The notes beneath the pieces are model-generated. The model did not search any database, was not told where the DNA came from, and worked only from the letters and a program-made list of their open reading frames with translations. The position numbers and the translations under genes are program-made. From positions 1-64,000 of the forward strand of contig PMFA01000026.1 of assembly GCA_003155915.1 (NCBI GenBank): DNA of 64,000 nt, given 5' to 3'. Shown here piece by piece: positions 55,033 to 63,088 of this stretch (position 1 is the stretch's first letter; every line of letters begins with the position of its first letter). The DNA is from Acidimicrobiaceae bacterium. GTDB taxonomy: Bacteria > Actinomycetota > Acidimicrobiia > Acidimicrobiales > RAAP-2.

Positions 55033-56406
55033 GTGTCGGGCGCCCGAATCTCCTCAATTTCCATGGATTCACCGGCCTCGAGCGTGGATTTGGCCGTCGG
55101 CGACGAATTGGTGAGTGTGAACGGCCGCGAGCCGAGTGACATCATCGAATACCAACAACTGATCGACGGCGAGAGCGTCACCTTGGTCATCCGCCGCGAG
55201 GGCGATGACCTGGCTCGCAAGGTCACGATCACCAAGACCGAGGGGCAGCCGCTCGGTCTCAGCATCGACTCGGCGGTCTTTGACCGGATCCGCACCTGTG
55301 ACAACCACTGTTCGTTCTGCTTTATCTACCAGCTCCCCAAGGGCATGCGCCGCTCGCTCTACGTGAAGGACGACGATTTTCGCCTCTCCTTCCTCTACGG
55401 CAACTACACGACGTTGACGCGCTTCACCGAATTCGACCTGGAGCGGGTTCTCGACGAGGGGCTCTCGCCGCTCTACGTTTCGATTCATACGACGGATCCC
55501 GAACTGCGCGCCGAGATGCTGCGCAACCCGCGTGGCGCGACGAGCCTTCGCTGGTTGAAGGAGCTGCTTCGCGAGGGCATTGAGGTGCACGCCCAAGTCG
55601 TTGTCTGTCCGGGGGTGAATGACGCACAACACCTGGAGCGCACGTTGCACGACGTCATCTCGCTCTATCCGGAGTTGGCGTCGGTTGCGTTGGTGCCGGT
55701 CGGTGTCAGCGCCTTCTCCGACGAAGCCACCATGCGTTCGCACACGCTCGAAGAAGCTCGAGCGGTCGTCGAACTCGCCGAACATTTTCAGTCGCTCACG
55801 CTCGAGATCCTCGGGCGCGTCAACGTGTTCGCGAGCGACGAGTTCTACCTCGTCGCCGGCGCGACGCCACCGTCGGCCACGAAGTTCGAAAGCCTGGACC
55901 AGGCGGAGAACGGCATCGGACTCGTCGCGGCCTTCGTCCAGAGTTTCGTCGAGCAAACGCCCATGGACAAGCTCGGCACCGGTTTCTTCCAGTCCGTGGA
56001 CGGGGCGCCCGCGCTGGGGTACCGCGCGCCACGCGGCGGCGACGGCAACGTGCAACAGGGTGACGACGTGCTCGTCGTGACCGGCGAGTACGCCGCGCCG
56101 ATCCTTCGCCAGATGTTCGACGTGGAGGGATTTTCCGACGTGAGAATCCTCGCGGTCGAGAATCGATTCTTCGGCGGCAATATCAAGGTCGCCGGACTGC
56201 TGACCGGGCAGGACCTCATCGACGCCCTCGCCGGGGTCACGCCCGAGACCGTGATCCTGGTGCCCGACGTCTGCCTCTCCGAAGGGAGGTTCCTCGACGG
56301 GCTCGATCTCGAGGACCTCGGACGCTCGGTCACGGTCGTGCCGACGACGGGTCAGGACCTTCGTGCGGCGTTGACGTCGGTGCGGTCCCAGCGGGTGAGC
56401 GCGTGA
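55033..56406 (+). CDS. PDZ-radical SAM-DUF512 protein
   Basis: A 457-residue protein with an N-terminal PDZ-like segment (ISMDSPASSVDLAVGDELVSVNGREPSD, about 7-65), a radical-SAM cluster motif CDNHCSFC (Cys89, Cys93, Cys96), a TIM-barrel-like region and the C-terminal DUF512 domain from about residue 285 (TGEYAAPILRQM ... ENRFFGGNIKVAGLLTGQDLIDAL, VPDVCLSEGRFLDGL). The family (TIGR03279-like) is widespread in clostridia, cyanobacteria and actinobacteria and often next to der; its reaction is unknown. GTG 55033 follows TAGGCT by six bases. The stop overlaps der by four. Confidence 0.88.
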   Translation: MSGARISSISMDSPASSVDLAVGDELVSVNGREPSDIIEYQQLIDGESVTLVIRREGDDLARKVTITKTEGQPLGLSIDSAVFDRIRTCDNHCSFCFIYQLPKGMRRSLYVKDDDFRLSFLYGNYTTLTRFTEFDLERVLDEGLSPLYVSIHTTDPELRAEMLRNPRGATSLRWLKELLREGIEVHAQVVVCPGVNDAQHLERTLHDVISLYPELASVALVPVGVSAFSDEATMRSHTLEEARAVVELAEHFQSLTLEILGRVNVFASDEFYLVAGATPPSATKFESLDQAENGIGLVAAFVQSFVEQTPMDKLGTGFFQSVDGAPALGYRAPRGGDGNVQQGDDVLVVTGEYAAPILRQMFDVEGFSDVRILAVENRFFGGNIKVAGLLTGQDLIDALAGVTPETVILVPDVCLSEGRFLDGLDLEDLGRSVTVVPTTGQDLRAALTSVRSQRVSA

Positions 56407-57695
56407 AACCGCAAGTTGTGATCGTGGGCCGACCGAACGTCGGCAAGAGTTCGCTCGTGAACCGTCTCGCGGGCAAGCGCGTCACCGTGGTCGAAGAGCA
56501 CCGCGGCGTGACGCGTGACCGCAAGGCGGTCGAAGTCGAATGGGGCGGACTTAGCTTCGACGTCGTCGACACCGGAGGGTGGCTGGAAGCCGGCGACTCG
56601 CTCGAGGCCAAGGTCTCCAAGCAGGCTGAAGCAGCGCTCGCGACCGCCGACCTGGTGCTGTTGGTGGTGGACGTGACGACGGGAATGGTCGACGAGGACA
56701 CGCACGCCGCTCGGTGGGCGCTGCGTAGCGGTCGTCCGGTGTTGCTCGTGGTCAACAAGGTCGATGACGCCCAGCACGAAGCCGCCAGCTGGGAGTTCCT
56801 GGGACTGGGCGCGGGCGATCCGCACACGGTGAGCGCCCAGCACGGGCGCGGCACCGGCGATTTACTCGACGTCATCGTGGCCCGACTCGAAGAAAATCGG
56901 ATCGTCGAAGAGATCGCCGAAGCCGACGACGACGGCGCCCTGCGCGTCGCCATCGTGGGACGACCGAACGTCGGTAAATCCACGTTGTTCAACCAACTCA
57001 TTGGTGAGGAGCGTTCGGTCGTGCACGACCTGCCAGGTACGACGCGTGACGCCATCGACACGTTGGTCTCGACCGACGTGGGGCTGATTCGATTCATCGA
57101 CACCGCCGGGATGCGACGACGCGCGAAAACCGAAGCGGGACTCGAGACCTACGCCGTGCTGCGCAGCCTGGACGCGCTCGACCGCTCCGACATCGCCATC
57201 CTCGTCATCGACGCCACCGTCGGCGCTACCGGTCAGGATCAGCGTTTGGCCGAGCGAATCTCCGCGGCCGGTTGTCCCTCGTTGGTCGTACTGAACAAGT
57301 GGGAGCTCGTGGCGATCGACGAGCGCGACGCGGTACTCGCGACGGTGGGCGAGAAGTTGGCGTTCCTCGGCGACGCACCGGTGATGAAGACGACCGCCAC
57401 TTCGGGTAAGGGCGTGCACCGGATCCTGCCGGCGCTCGCGATCGCGGCCGCGGACTACCAAAAGCGAGTGCCGACGGGCGCTCTCAACCGCGCCATTCGC
57501 GACCTGCAGGTAAAGCAGCCGGCGCCCACGGGCAAGATCCGCTACGCCGTTCAGGGGGCGACGGAGCCACCGACCTTCACGCTGTTCATTGCCGGACGCC
57601 TGCCCCAGACGTACCTGCGTTACGTCGAACGATCGCTCCGCGAGCGATTCTCCCTCGGCTCGCAGCCACTTCGAGTACGCGTTCGGATTGAATAG
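56403..57695 (+). CDS. der: Ribosome biogenesis GTPase Der (EngA)
   Basis: A 430-residue protein with tandem GTPase domains: first P-loop GRPNVGKS at 9-16, second at 186-193, switch motifs DTGGW and DTAGM, NKVD and NKWE base motifs, and the C-terminal KH-like domain (TGALNRAIRDLQVKQPAPTGKIRYAVQGATEPPTFTLFIAG). It acts in assembly of the 50S subunit. GTG 56403 overlaps the DUF512 gene stop, so both are co-translated. Confidence 0.96.
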   Translation: MKPQVVIVGRPNVGKSSLVNRLAGKRVTVVEEHRGVTRDRKAVEVEWGGLSFDVVDTGGWLEAGDSLEAKVSKQAEAALATADLVLLVVDVTTGMVDEDTHAARWALRSGRPVLLVVNKVDDAQHEAASWEFLGLGAGDPHTVSAQHGRGTGDLLDVIVARLEENRIVEEIAEADDDGALRVAIVGRPNVGKSTLFNQLIGEERSVVHDLPGTTRDAIDTLVSTDVGLIRFIDTAGMRRRAKTEAGLETYAVLRSLDALDRSDIAILVIDATVGATGQDQRLAERISAAGCPSLVVLNKWELVAIDERDAVLATVGEKLAFLGDAPVMKTTATSGKGVHRILPALAIAAADYQKRVPTGALNRAIRDLQVKQPAPTGKIRYAVQGATEPPTFTLFIAGRLPQTYLRYVERSLRERFSLGSQPLRVRVRIE

Positions 57696-57877
57696 TGACG
57701 AAGTGGTGCGAGCAGTGCGACCGCCCCGTCGAGGGTGACACCTGCGAGATCTGTGGCGAGACGGTCGAAGCTCCGATTCGCCAGCCGATCCCGTGGCGCT
57801 GGCGTTTTTTCATCGTGGTGACGATCATCTACGTCATCTGGCGGATCTATCAGTTAATTTCGTGGCTGAGCCACTAG
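57695..57877 (+). CDS. 60-residue zinc-ribbon membrane peptide
   Basis: GTG 57695 begins in the last base of the der stop codon. The product has an N-terminal zinc ribbon (CEQCDRPVEGDTCEICGE, residues 5-22) and one C-terminal membrane segment (RWRFFIVVTIIYVIWRIYQLI). It may be a small adaptor that brings a partner to the membrane; no function is known. The coupling to der makes a role with Der or the ribosome conceivable. Confidence 0.75.
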   Translation: MTKWCEQCDRPVEGDTCEICGETVEAPIRQPIPWRWRFFIVVTIIYVIWRIYQLISWLSH

Positions 57878-57885
57878 GAGAAACC

Positions 57886-58401
57886 ATGCCCCTCTACGCC
57901 CTTGGAAACCGGACGCCGTCGATACACCCCGACGCATTCGTCCACCCCGACGCCGTCGTCATTGGCGACGTGCGCATTGGCGCGGACTCTTCGGTGTGGC
58001 CGAGTGCGGTGCTGCGAGGGGACTACGGCACGATCATCGTCGGTGAGCGCACTTCGATTCAAGACGGCGCGATCATCCACGCGGTCGACGCGTACCCGAC
58101 GGTCATCGGTGATGACTGTGTCGTGGGTCACCTCGCGCACTTAGAGGGCTGCGTGATCGAGGACCGCGCTCTCGTCGGCAGCGGCGCCATTGTGTTGCAC
58201 CAGGCGACGGTCCACAGTGGCGCCACGGTCGGCGCCGGCGCGGTGGTGCGAAACCGCATTGACGTGCCGGCGAACGCTCTGGCCGTCGGCGTTCCGGCGG
58301 TGATCAAATTGGATTCGAGTGGCGAAGACAGCATCGTCGAAAACGCCGCGTCCTACGTCGCCAACGCTCGGTGGTACAAGAAGGACCTGCGAGCGCTTTA
58401 G
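57886..58401 (+). CDS. Gamma-carbonic-anhydrase-like hexapeptide-repeat protein
   Basis: A 171-residue left-handed beta-helix protein with hexapeptide repeats (VVIGDVRIGADSSVWPSAVLRGDYG ... IVGERTSIQDGAIIH) as in the YrdA/PaaY group. Candidate zinc ligands are His65 and His82; the usual third His in a LHGC motif is replaced: the segment reads GHLAHLEGC, leaving His85 as the alternative. Activity as a carbonic anhydrase is therefore uncertain. TAGGAG precedes ATG 57886. Its TAG overlaps the converging trpD TAA in TTAG. Confidence 0.85.
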   Translation: MPLYALGNRTPSIHPDAFVHPDAVVIGDVRIGADSSVWPSAVLRGDYGTIIVGERTSIQDGAIIHAVDAYPTVIGDDCVVGHLAHLEGCVIEDRALVGSGAIVLHQATVHSGATVGAGAVVRNRIDVPANALAVGVPAVIKLDSSGEDSIVENAASYVANARWYKKDLRAL

Positions 58402-59417
58402 GAGTTCGAGAGTTCGACCAGGCGCTCGAGCGCGACGCCGGCGCGACCCTCGTTCACGCTGGACGCGGCCAGTTCGAATCCCTCGATCAACGTCGTGGCC
58501 CGTCCGGCGACGATCAGGGCCAGTGCGGCGTTCGCGCACACGACGTCAAAGACCGGTCCCGGCTGGGCGGCCAAGAATCCCCGCGCCACCTCGACGTTGT
58601 GGGTGATGTCGCCGCCTCGGATGTCGGACGCCGAGTGGCGTAGACCCAAGACGGCTCCCGCGTCCAAGCGCTGGACGTCGACACCCTCCGGCGTAATGAC
58701 GTGCAGGGTCGACGAGGCGCCGAGGGAGAGTTCGTCGAGTCCGTCGTCGGCGTTCACCATGATGGCGTGATCGATGCCCCGAGCGACCAGCACCTGGGTC
58801 ATCGCGTTGAGCAGATGAGCCTGTGAGACACCGATCAAGGTCCGACGTACGAGGGCCGGATTCGCCAACGGTCCCAGAACGTTGAAGATCGTTCGAAAGC
58901 CCAGCGCGCGTCGAATCGGCGTCAGGTAGCCCAGCCCGTGATGGAACGTCGGGGCGAACATGAAGCCGATGCCGGCGCCCGCGACGCAGGCCCGAACGAT
59001 CTCCTCGGGGGCGTCGAGTCGCACGCCGAGGGCTTCGAGCAGGTCCGCGGAGCCGACCGACGACGAGGCGGCGCGGTTGCCGTGTTTCGCGACGGGAACG
59101 CCGCACCCGGCTACCGTCAAGGCGGCCATCGTCGAGATGTTGACGGTGTGGAGCTGGTCGCCGCCGGTGCCGACAATGTCCATGGCGTCCGGGCCGATTG
59201 CGAATGTCGACGCCGCCTCGATCATCGCGTCGATGAATCCCGTCATCTCGTCGGCCGTCTCCCCTTTCGCCGTGAGGGCCGTCAAGAAGCTCGCGATCAA
59301 GACACCTTCTACCTGACCCTCCAGGATCTCGACGAGGGCCGCTCGGGCTTGCGCGCGTTCGAGGTCGGTGCCGCGCACGAGTGGATTCAAGACGTCATTC
59401 GAGAACGTTCCGGGCAT
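58398..59417 (-). CDS. trpD: Anthranilate phosphoribosyltransferase
   Basis: A 339-residue enzyme of tryptophan synthesis: DIVGTGGDQLHTVNIST (GTGGD at 83-87), VAKHGNRAASSSVGSADLLEALG, FMFAPTFHHGL, TIFNVLGPLANPA and VNADDGLDELSLGA. It attaches PRPP to anthranilate. ATG 59417 (MPGTFSNDVLNPLV) gives the normal N terminus, but no ribosome site or hexamer precedes it, so the start is less sure. It is divergent from trpC. Confidence 0.93.
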   Translation of the reverse strand: MPGTFSNDVLNPLVRGTDLERAQARAALVEILEGQVEGVLIASFLTALTAKGETADEMTGFIDAMIEAASTFAIGPDAMDIVGTGGDQLHTVNISTMAALTVAGCGVPVAKHGNRAASSSVGSADLLEALGVRLDAPEEIVRACVAGAGIGFMFAPTFHHGLGYLTPIRRALGFRTIFNVLGPLANPALVRRTLIGVSQAHLLNAMTQVLVARGIDHAIMVNADDGLDELSLGASSTLHVITPEGVDVQRLDAGAVLGLRHSASDIRGGDITHNVEVARGFLAAQPGPVFDVVCANAALALIVAGRATTLIEGFELAASSVNEGRAGVALERLVELSNS

Positions 59418-59465
59418 CAGTGGGCTCGCGCACGAGGGCGTGACATACGCACAAGTTACTCGTGA

Positions 59466-59493
59466 AGGAGAACGCTCCTGGCACAACTACCAT
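59466..59493 (+). promoter_or_regulatory. Control region between trpD and trpCFBA
   Basis: TACCAT (59488-59493) is six bases upstream of the trpC ATG. The dyad AGGAG-AACG-CTCCT (59466-59479) lies where the -35 of this promoter would be and between the divergent trp genes, a fitting place for a shared regulator. Confidence 0.45.
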
Positions 59494-59499
59494 TTTGTG

Positions 59500-60294
59500 A
59501 TGGCGACGTACCTCGACGAGATCCTTCACCACCATCGAGCCCGCGTCGCGGCCGACGAACGCGATTGGCGAGAGCGGGTGGGCGACGTCCACGAGCCGGT
59601 CCCCTCGATGCTCGCGGCCCTCGCCGATTCCGCCAATGGCAACGTCAAGGTGATCGCCGAGGTGAAGCGTCGCTCGCCGAGTAAAGGTTGGCTGCACGAG
59701 AGCCTCGACGTCGCACAGACCGCGCGCTTGTACGCCGACGGGGGAGCGACCGCCATCTCGGTCTTGACCGACGCCGAGCACTTCGCCGGTTCCCTCGAGG
59801 ATCTCGACGCGGTGCGACGCGCCGTGAGCCTGCCGCTACTGCGCAAAGACTTCACGGTCAGCGCCAACGACGTCCTCGACGCCGCCGACGCGGGGGCGAG
59901 TGCCGTTCTCTTGATCGTGGCGGCACTCAGTGACGAAGAGCTCGAAGAGTTCATCGCCGTGACGCACGACGCGGGTCTGGACGCGCTCGTGGAAGTCCAC
60001 GACGGCGACGAGGCGAAACGCGCCCTCGACTGCGGTGCGCGGATTGTCGGAGTCAATCAGCGCAACCTCCACACCTTCGAAGTCGATCGCGACAATGCCG
60101 CGCGGGTCATGGCCTCGTTACCCACTTCCGTCGTGACGGTCTGTGAATCGGGGCTCGGCTCCGCCGACGACGTCGCGCGTGCCGCGGACGCCGGCTTCGA
60201 CGCCGTCTTGGTAGGTGAGGCCTTCGTCACCGCGCCCGACATCGCCCAAACGGTTCGCGCATTCTCATCGGTGCCAACGGTGAAACGTGACTGA
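59500..60294 (+). CDS. trpC: Indole-3-glycerol phosphate synthase
   Basis: A 264-residue TIM-barrel enzyme: YLDEILHHHRARVAADE at the start, VIAEVKRRSPSKGWL with the catalytic Lys, ISVLTDAEHFAGSLEDL, LLRKDFTVSANDVLDAADAGASAVLLI, GVNQRNLHTFEVD and VCESGLGSADDVARAADAGFDAVLVGEAF. It closes the indole ring. ATG 59500 has TACCAT six bases upstream. First gene of trpCFBA; overlaps trpF by eight bases. Confidence 0.95.
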   Translation: MATYLDEILHHHRARVAADERDWRERVGDVHEPVPSMLAALADSANGNVKVIAEVKRRSPSKGWLHESLDVAQTARLYADGGATAISVLTDAEHFAGSLEDLDAVRRAVSLPLLRKDFTVSANDVLDAADAGASAVLLIVAALSDEELEEFIAVTHDAGLDALVEVHDGDEAKRALDCGARIVGVNQRNLHTFEVDRDNAARVMASLPTSVVTVCESGLGSADDVARAADAGFDAVLVGEAFVTAPDIAQTVRAFSSVPTVKRD

Positions 60295-60928
60295 TTTCGA
60301 CACGCCGTTTCTGGTCAAGATCTGTGGCCTCACCACGCTGAGTGACGCCAACGCCGCCATCGACGCCGGCGCGAACGCCGTGGGCCTGATCCTCGCGAGC
60401 TCGCCGCGACAACTCACGCTCGACCGAGCGTTGGCCATCGCCGAAGCGACGAGAGGCAGAGTGCTGCGAACGCTGGTCTTTCGCGACGACGACGACGAGT
60501 TCATTCTTCGCGCCCAGGACCTCATCGACGCCGACGCCGTACAGATTCACGGACCGCTCAGCGATGAATTGCGCGGACGGTTGCGCGAGCGAGAGGTTCG
60601 GGTGATCAAGGCCCTATCGATCGCGAGTGACGAGTTCTACGAATTCAACGACGCCACGGTGGACGCCGTGTTGGTCGACGGCGCGACCCCCGGAAGTGGA
60701 GAGGGCCACTCGTGGGAGGCGTTGTCCGAACGATCCTTTGGCGTACCCGTGATCGGCGCCGGGGGACTTAGCGACGCGAATGTCGCGAGCGTCATTCGAC
60801 AGACCCACGTCTGGGGCGTCGACAGCGCCAGCGGCGTCGAGTCGTCCCCCGGGGTGAAGGACCGTGAACTGATGAATCACTTCGTCGCCAGTGCCGTGGG
60901 AGCCTTTGAGGATCGTGTCGCGTCGTGA
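60287..60928 (+). CDS. trpF: Phosphoribosylanthranilate isomerase
   Basis: A 213-residue TIM-barrel with FLVKICGLTTLSDANAAIDAGANAVGLI (catalytic Cys13), QIHGPLSDEL and the Asp in DAVLVDGATPGSGEGHSWEAL, ending GLSDANVASVIRQTHVWGVDSASGVESSPGVKD. It performs the step before TrpC. Many actinobacteria lack this gene and use the bifunctional PriA instead, so its presence in the operon is informative. GTG 60287 lies inside the trpC end. Confidence 0.94.
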   Translation: MTDFDTPFLVKICGLTTLSDANAAIDAGANAVGLILASSPRQLTLDRALAIAEATRGRVLRTLVFRDDDDEFILRAQDLIDADAVQIHGPLSDELRGRLREREVRVIKALSIASDEFYEFNDATVDAVLVDGATPGSGEGHSWEALSERSFGVPVIGAGGLSDANVASVIRQTHVWGVDSASGVESSPGVKDRELMNHFVASAVGAFEDRVAS

Positions 60929-62109
60929 GCGGTAACGGAACCCACATGGCCGAACCGGACGACCGCGGACGATTCGGTGACTTCGGAGGACGATTCGTCC
61001 CCGAGGCGCTCATGCCCGCCTGTCTCGAACTCGAAGCTGCCTTCGCCGAGGCGTGGAGCGACGCTGAGTTCGTCAGTGAGTATCACACCGTTTTGAAGGA
61101 GTTCGCCGGACGACCGACACCCGTCACGCCCCTGACTCGCCTCGGCGATCACCTGGGTCTGCGGATATTCGCCAAACGCGAGGATCTTGCGCACACCGGC
61201 TCGCACAAGATCAACAACGTCATCGGACAGACACTTCTGACCAAACGGATGGGCAAGCGCCGAGTCATCGCCGAGACCGGCGCGGGTCAGCACGGCGTCG
61301 CCACCGCGACCGCGGCCGCGCGACTCGGACTCGAGTGCACCGTCTTTATGGGCGAGGTTGACACGGAGCGTCAGATCTTGAACGTCTTTCGAATGGAGTT
61401 GCTCGGTTCTCGGGTGGTTCCCGTGACGTCGGGCAGCCGCACGCTAAAAGACGCCGTGAACGAAGCGATGCGCGAATGGGTCACGTGCGTGGCGGACACG
61501 CACTACTGCATCGGTTCGGTGATGGGACCGCATCCCTTCCCCTGGATGGTGCGTGAGTTCCAGAGCATCATCGGACAAGAAGCGGCGCGTCAGCTCGTGG
61601 ACCTTGGGGTCGGCGCTCCGGACATCGTCATCGCGTGCGTCGGTGGCGGCTCGAATGCCGCCGGCGTCTTCGCGGGATTCGCCAACACTCCGGCACGATT
61701 GGTCGGCATCGAGGCGGCCGGGGGATCGGCCGTGGGTAGTGGTTCGCCGGGCGTGCTGCACGGCATGCGCTCGCTCTTGATGCAAGACGAGTTCGGGCAG
61801 ATCGAGGAGGCCCATTCAATTTCGGCCGGACTGGACTATCCCGGGATCGGACCCGAACACGCCTACCTCGCCGAGTCGGGACGGGCCGAGTACTACGCCA
61901 TCGGCGACGAGGACGTCATCCCCGCCCTGCGACTGCTGAGCGAAATGGAGGGCATCATTCCGGCCCTCGAGACCGCCCACGCCGTCGCCTGGATGGCGAA
62001 AGAAGCGGGACACGCCATCCCCACGGGCTCGACGGTTCTGTTGAATCTCTCCGGTCGCGGCGACAAGGACGTGGCCCAAGTTCAAGCGATATTGCGCGGC
62101 GAGCCGTGA
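60925..62109 (+). CDS. trpB: Tryptophan synthase beta chain
   Basis: A 394-residue PLP enzyme with FGDFGGRFVPEALMPACLELE, the cofactor lysine Lys95 in HTGSHKINNVIGQ, GAGQHGVATATAAARLGLECTVFMG and the phosphate loop GGGSNA. It condenses indole with serine. The layout with TrpA-interacting N terminus indicates the TrpB1 type. GTG 60925 overlaps the trpF stop, its stop overlaps trpA. Confidence 0.97.
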   Translation: MSGNGTHMAEPDDRGRFGDFGGRFVPEALMPACLELEAAFAEAWSDAEFVSEYHTVLKEFAGRPTPVTPLTRLGDHLGLRIFAKREDLAHTGSHKINNVIGQTLLTKRMGKRRVIAETGAGQHGVATATAAARLGLECTVFMGEVDTERQILNVFRMELLGSRVVPVTSGSRTLKDAVNEAMREWVTCVADTHYCIGSVMGPHPFPWMVREFQSIIGQEAARQLVDLGVGAPDIVIACVGGGSNAAGVFAGFANTPARLVGIEAAGGSAVGSGSPGVLHGMRSLLMQDEFGQIEEAHSISAGLDYPGIGPEHAYLAESGRAEYYAIGDEDVIPALRLLSEMEGIIPALETAHAVAWMAKEAGHAIPTGSTVLLNLSGRGDKDVAQVQAILRGEP

Positions 62110-62876
62110 AGAGTCTCGAGCGCGACCTTCGCGCTCTGCGCGACGCCGGAAGAAAGCTACTGGTGCCGTACTTCATGGGCGGTCTGAGCGAGAACTGGAC
62201 CGAGTATGTCCAAGCGGCGGTTCTCGCCGGTGCCGACGCCGTCGAGATCGGCATCCCGTTCTCTGATCCGATGATGGACGGTCCGGTGATCCAAGAGGCC
62301 GCGCTGCGGGCCCTGGCTCGAGGCACCACGTTGGATTCAATCTGTGACGACCTCGTTCGTCTCGACACCACCGTGCCGCTGATCGCCATGACGTACTACA
62401 ACATCGTGTTGCACTACGGGCTCGAGCGCTCCGCCGGAAAATTTTCTTCGAGTGGTATACGAGGAGCGATCATCCCCGACCTCGCCCTGGAAGAGACGGA
62501 GCCGTGGATCGCCGCCTGTGACAGTTCGGACGTGGCGACGGTGCTACTCGTCGCGCCCTCAACGCCCCTCGAACGCGTCGCGCGGCTCGCGGCGGTCACC
62601 CAAGGATTCGCCTACGCGTCGGCGCGCATGGCCGTTACCGGTAGGGCCGAGGGTGGCGGCGAGGGCGAACGCGTTGTACGCTCAATCCGACGTACGAGTG
62701 ACGCGCCGGCGCTCATCGGCATCGGCATCGCCACTGCCGATCAGGCCAAACAAGCCGCCGACGTGAGCGACGGCGTGATCGTGGGCTCGGCGCTGGTTCA
62801 GGTGATTCTCGACGGCGGCCTCGCGTCAGACGTTGAGGCATTTATCCGAGGATTTCGCGGCGCCATCGACGGATGA
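62106..62876 (+). CDS. trpA: Tryptophan synthase alpha chain
   Basis: A 256-residue TIM-barrel: LVPYFMGGLSENWTEYVQAAV, the catalytic Glu47 and Asp58 in VEIGIPFSDPMMDGPVIQ, IAMTYYNIVLHYGLE, GAIIPDLALEET and GIGIATADQAKQAADVSDGVIVGSALV. It splits indole-3-glycerol phosphate and passes indole to TrpB. Last gene of trpCFBA; no clear terminator was seen after it. Confidence 0.96.
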   Translation: MKSLERDLRALRDAGRKLLVPYFMGGLSENWTEYVQAAVLAGADAVEIGIPFSDPMMDGPVIQEAALRALARGTTLDSICDDLVRLDTTVPLIAMTYYNIVLHYGLERSAGKFSSSGIRGAIIPDLALEETEPWIAACDSSDVATVLLVAPSTPLERVARLAAVTQGFAYASARMAVTGRAEGGGEGERVVRSIRRTSDAPALIGIGIATADQAKQAADVSDGVIVGSALVQVILDGGLASDVEAFIRGFRGAIDG

Positions 62877-62971
62877 GTCACTAACTATATTTTGCATTTA
62901 ATTCTTGCGCACCGAGTACTCCGCCTACTCGCCAGTAATGCACCGGGAATTCTCGCGAGTGCCTTAGTCCT

Positions 62972-62987
62972 TGTGAACCTCTTCACG
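62972..62987 (+). promoter_or_regulatory. CRP/GlxR-type binding site upstream of the acetate transporter gene
   Basis: TGTGA-ACCTCT-TCACG matches the TGTGA-N6-TCACA consensus of CRP/GlxR proteins at nine of ten positions. A weak -10 (TTTAAT, 63031-63036) without a -35 follows; a transcript start near 63042 would put the site centre at about -62, a classic activator position. In corynebacteria GlxR regulates acetate use, which fits the genes downstream. Confidence 0.55.
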
Positions 62988-63088
62988 AAGTTAACGGGAT
63001 TCTATCCGTCACGCTCATCGTTAAGTGATGTTTAATCTCAGTAGCCGTCAACCCGACGGTGGAAGCAATCCTATTTGGGGGGAATTAC

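Noticed and set aside
63041-63060. Riboswitch-like stem CCGTC-AACCC-GACGG in the satP leader
   Set aside because: Only one short stem; no known riboswitch core motif could be recognised around it.
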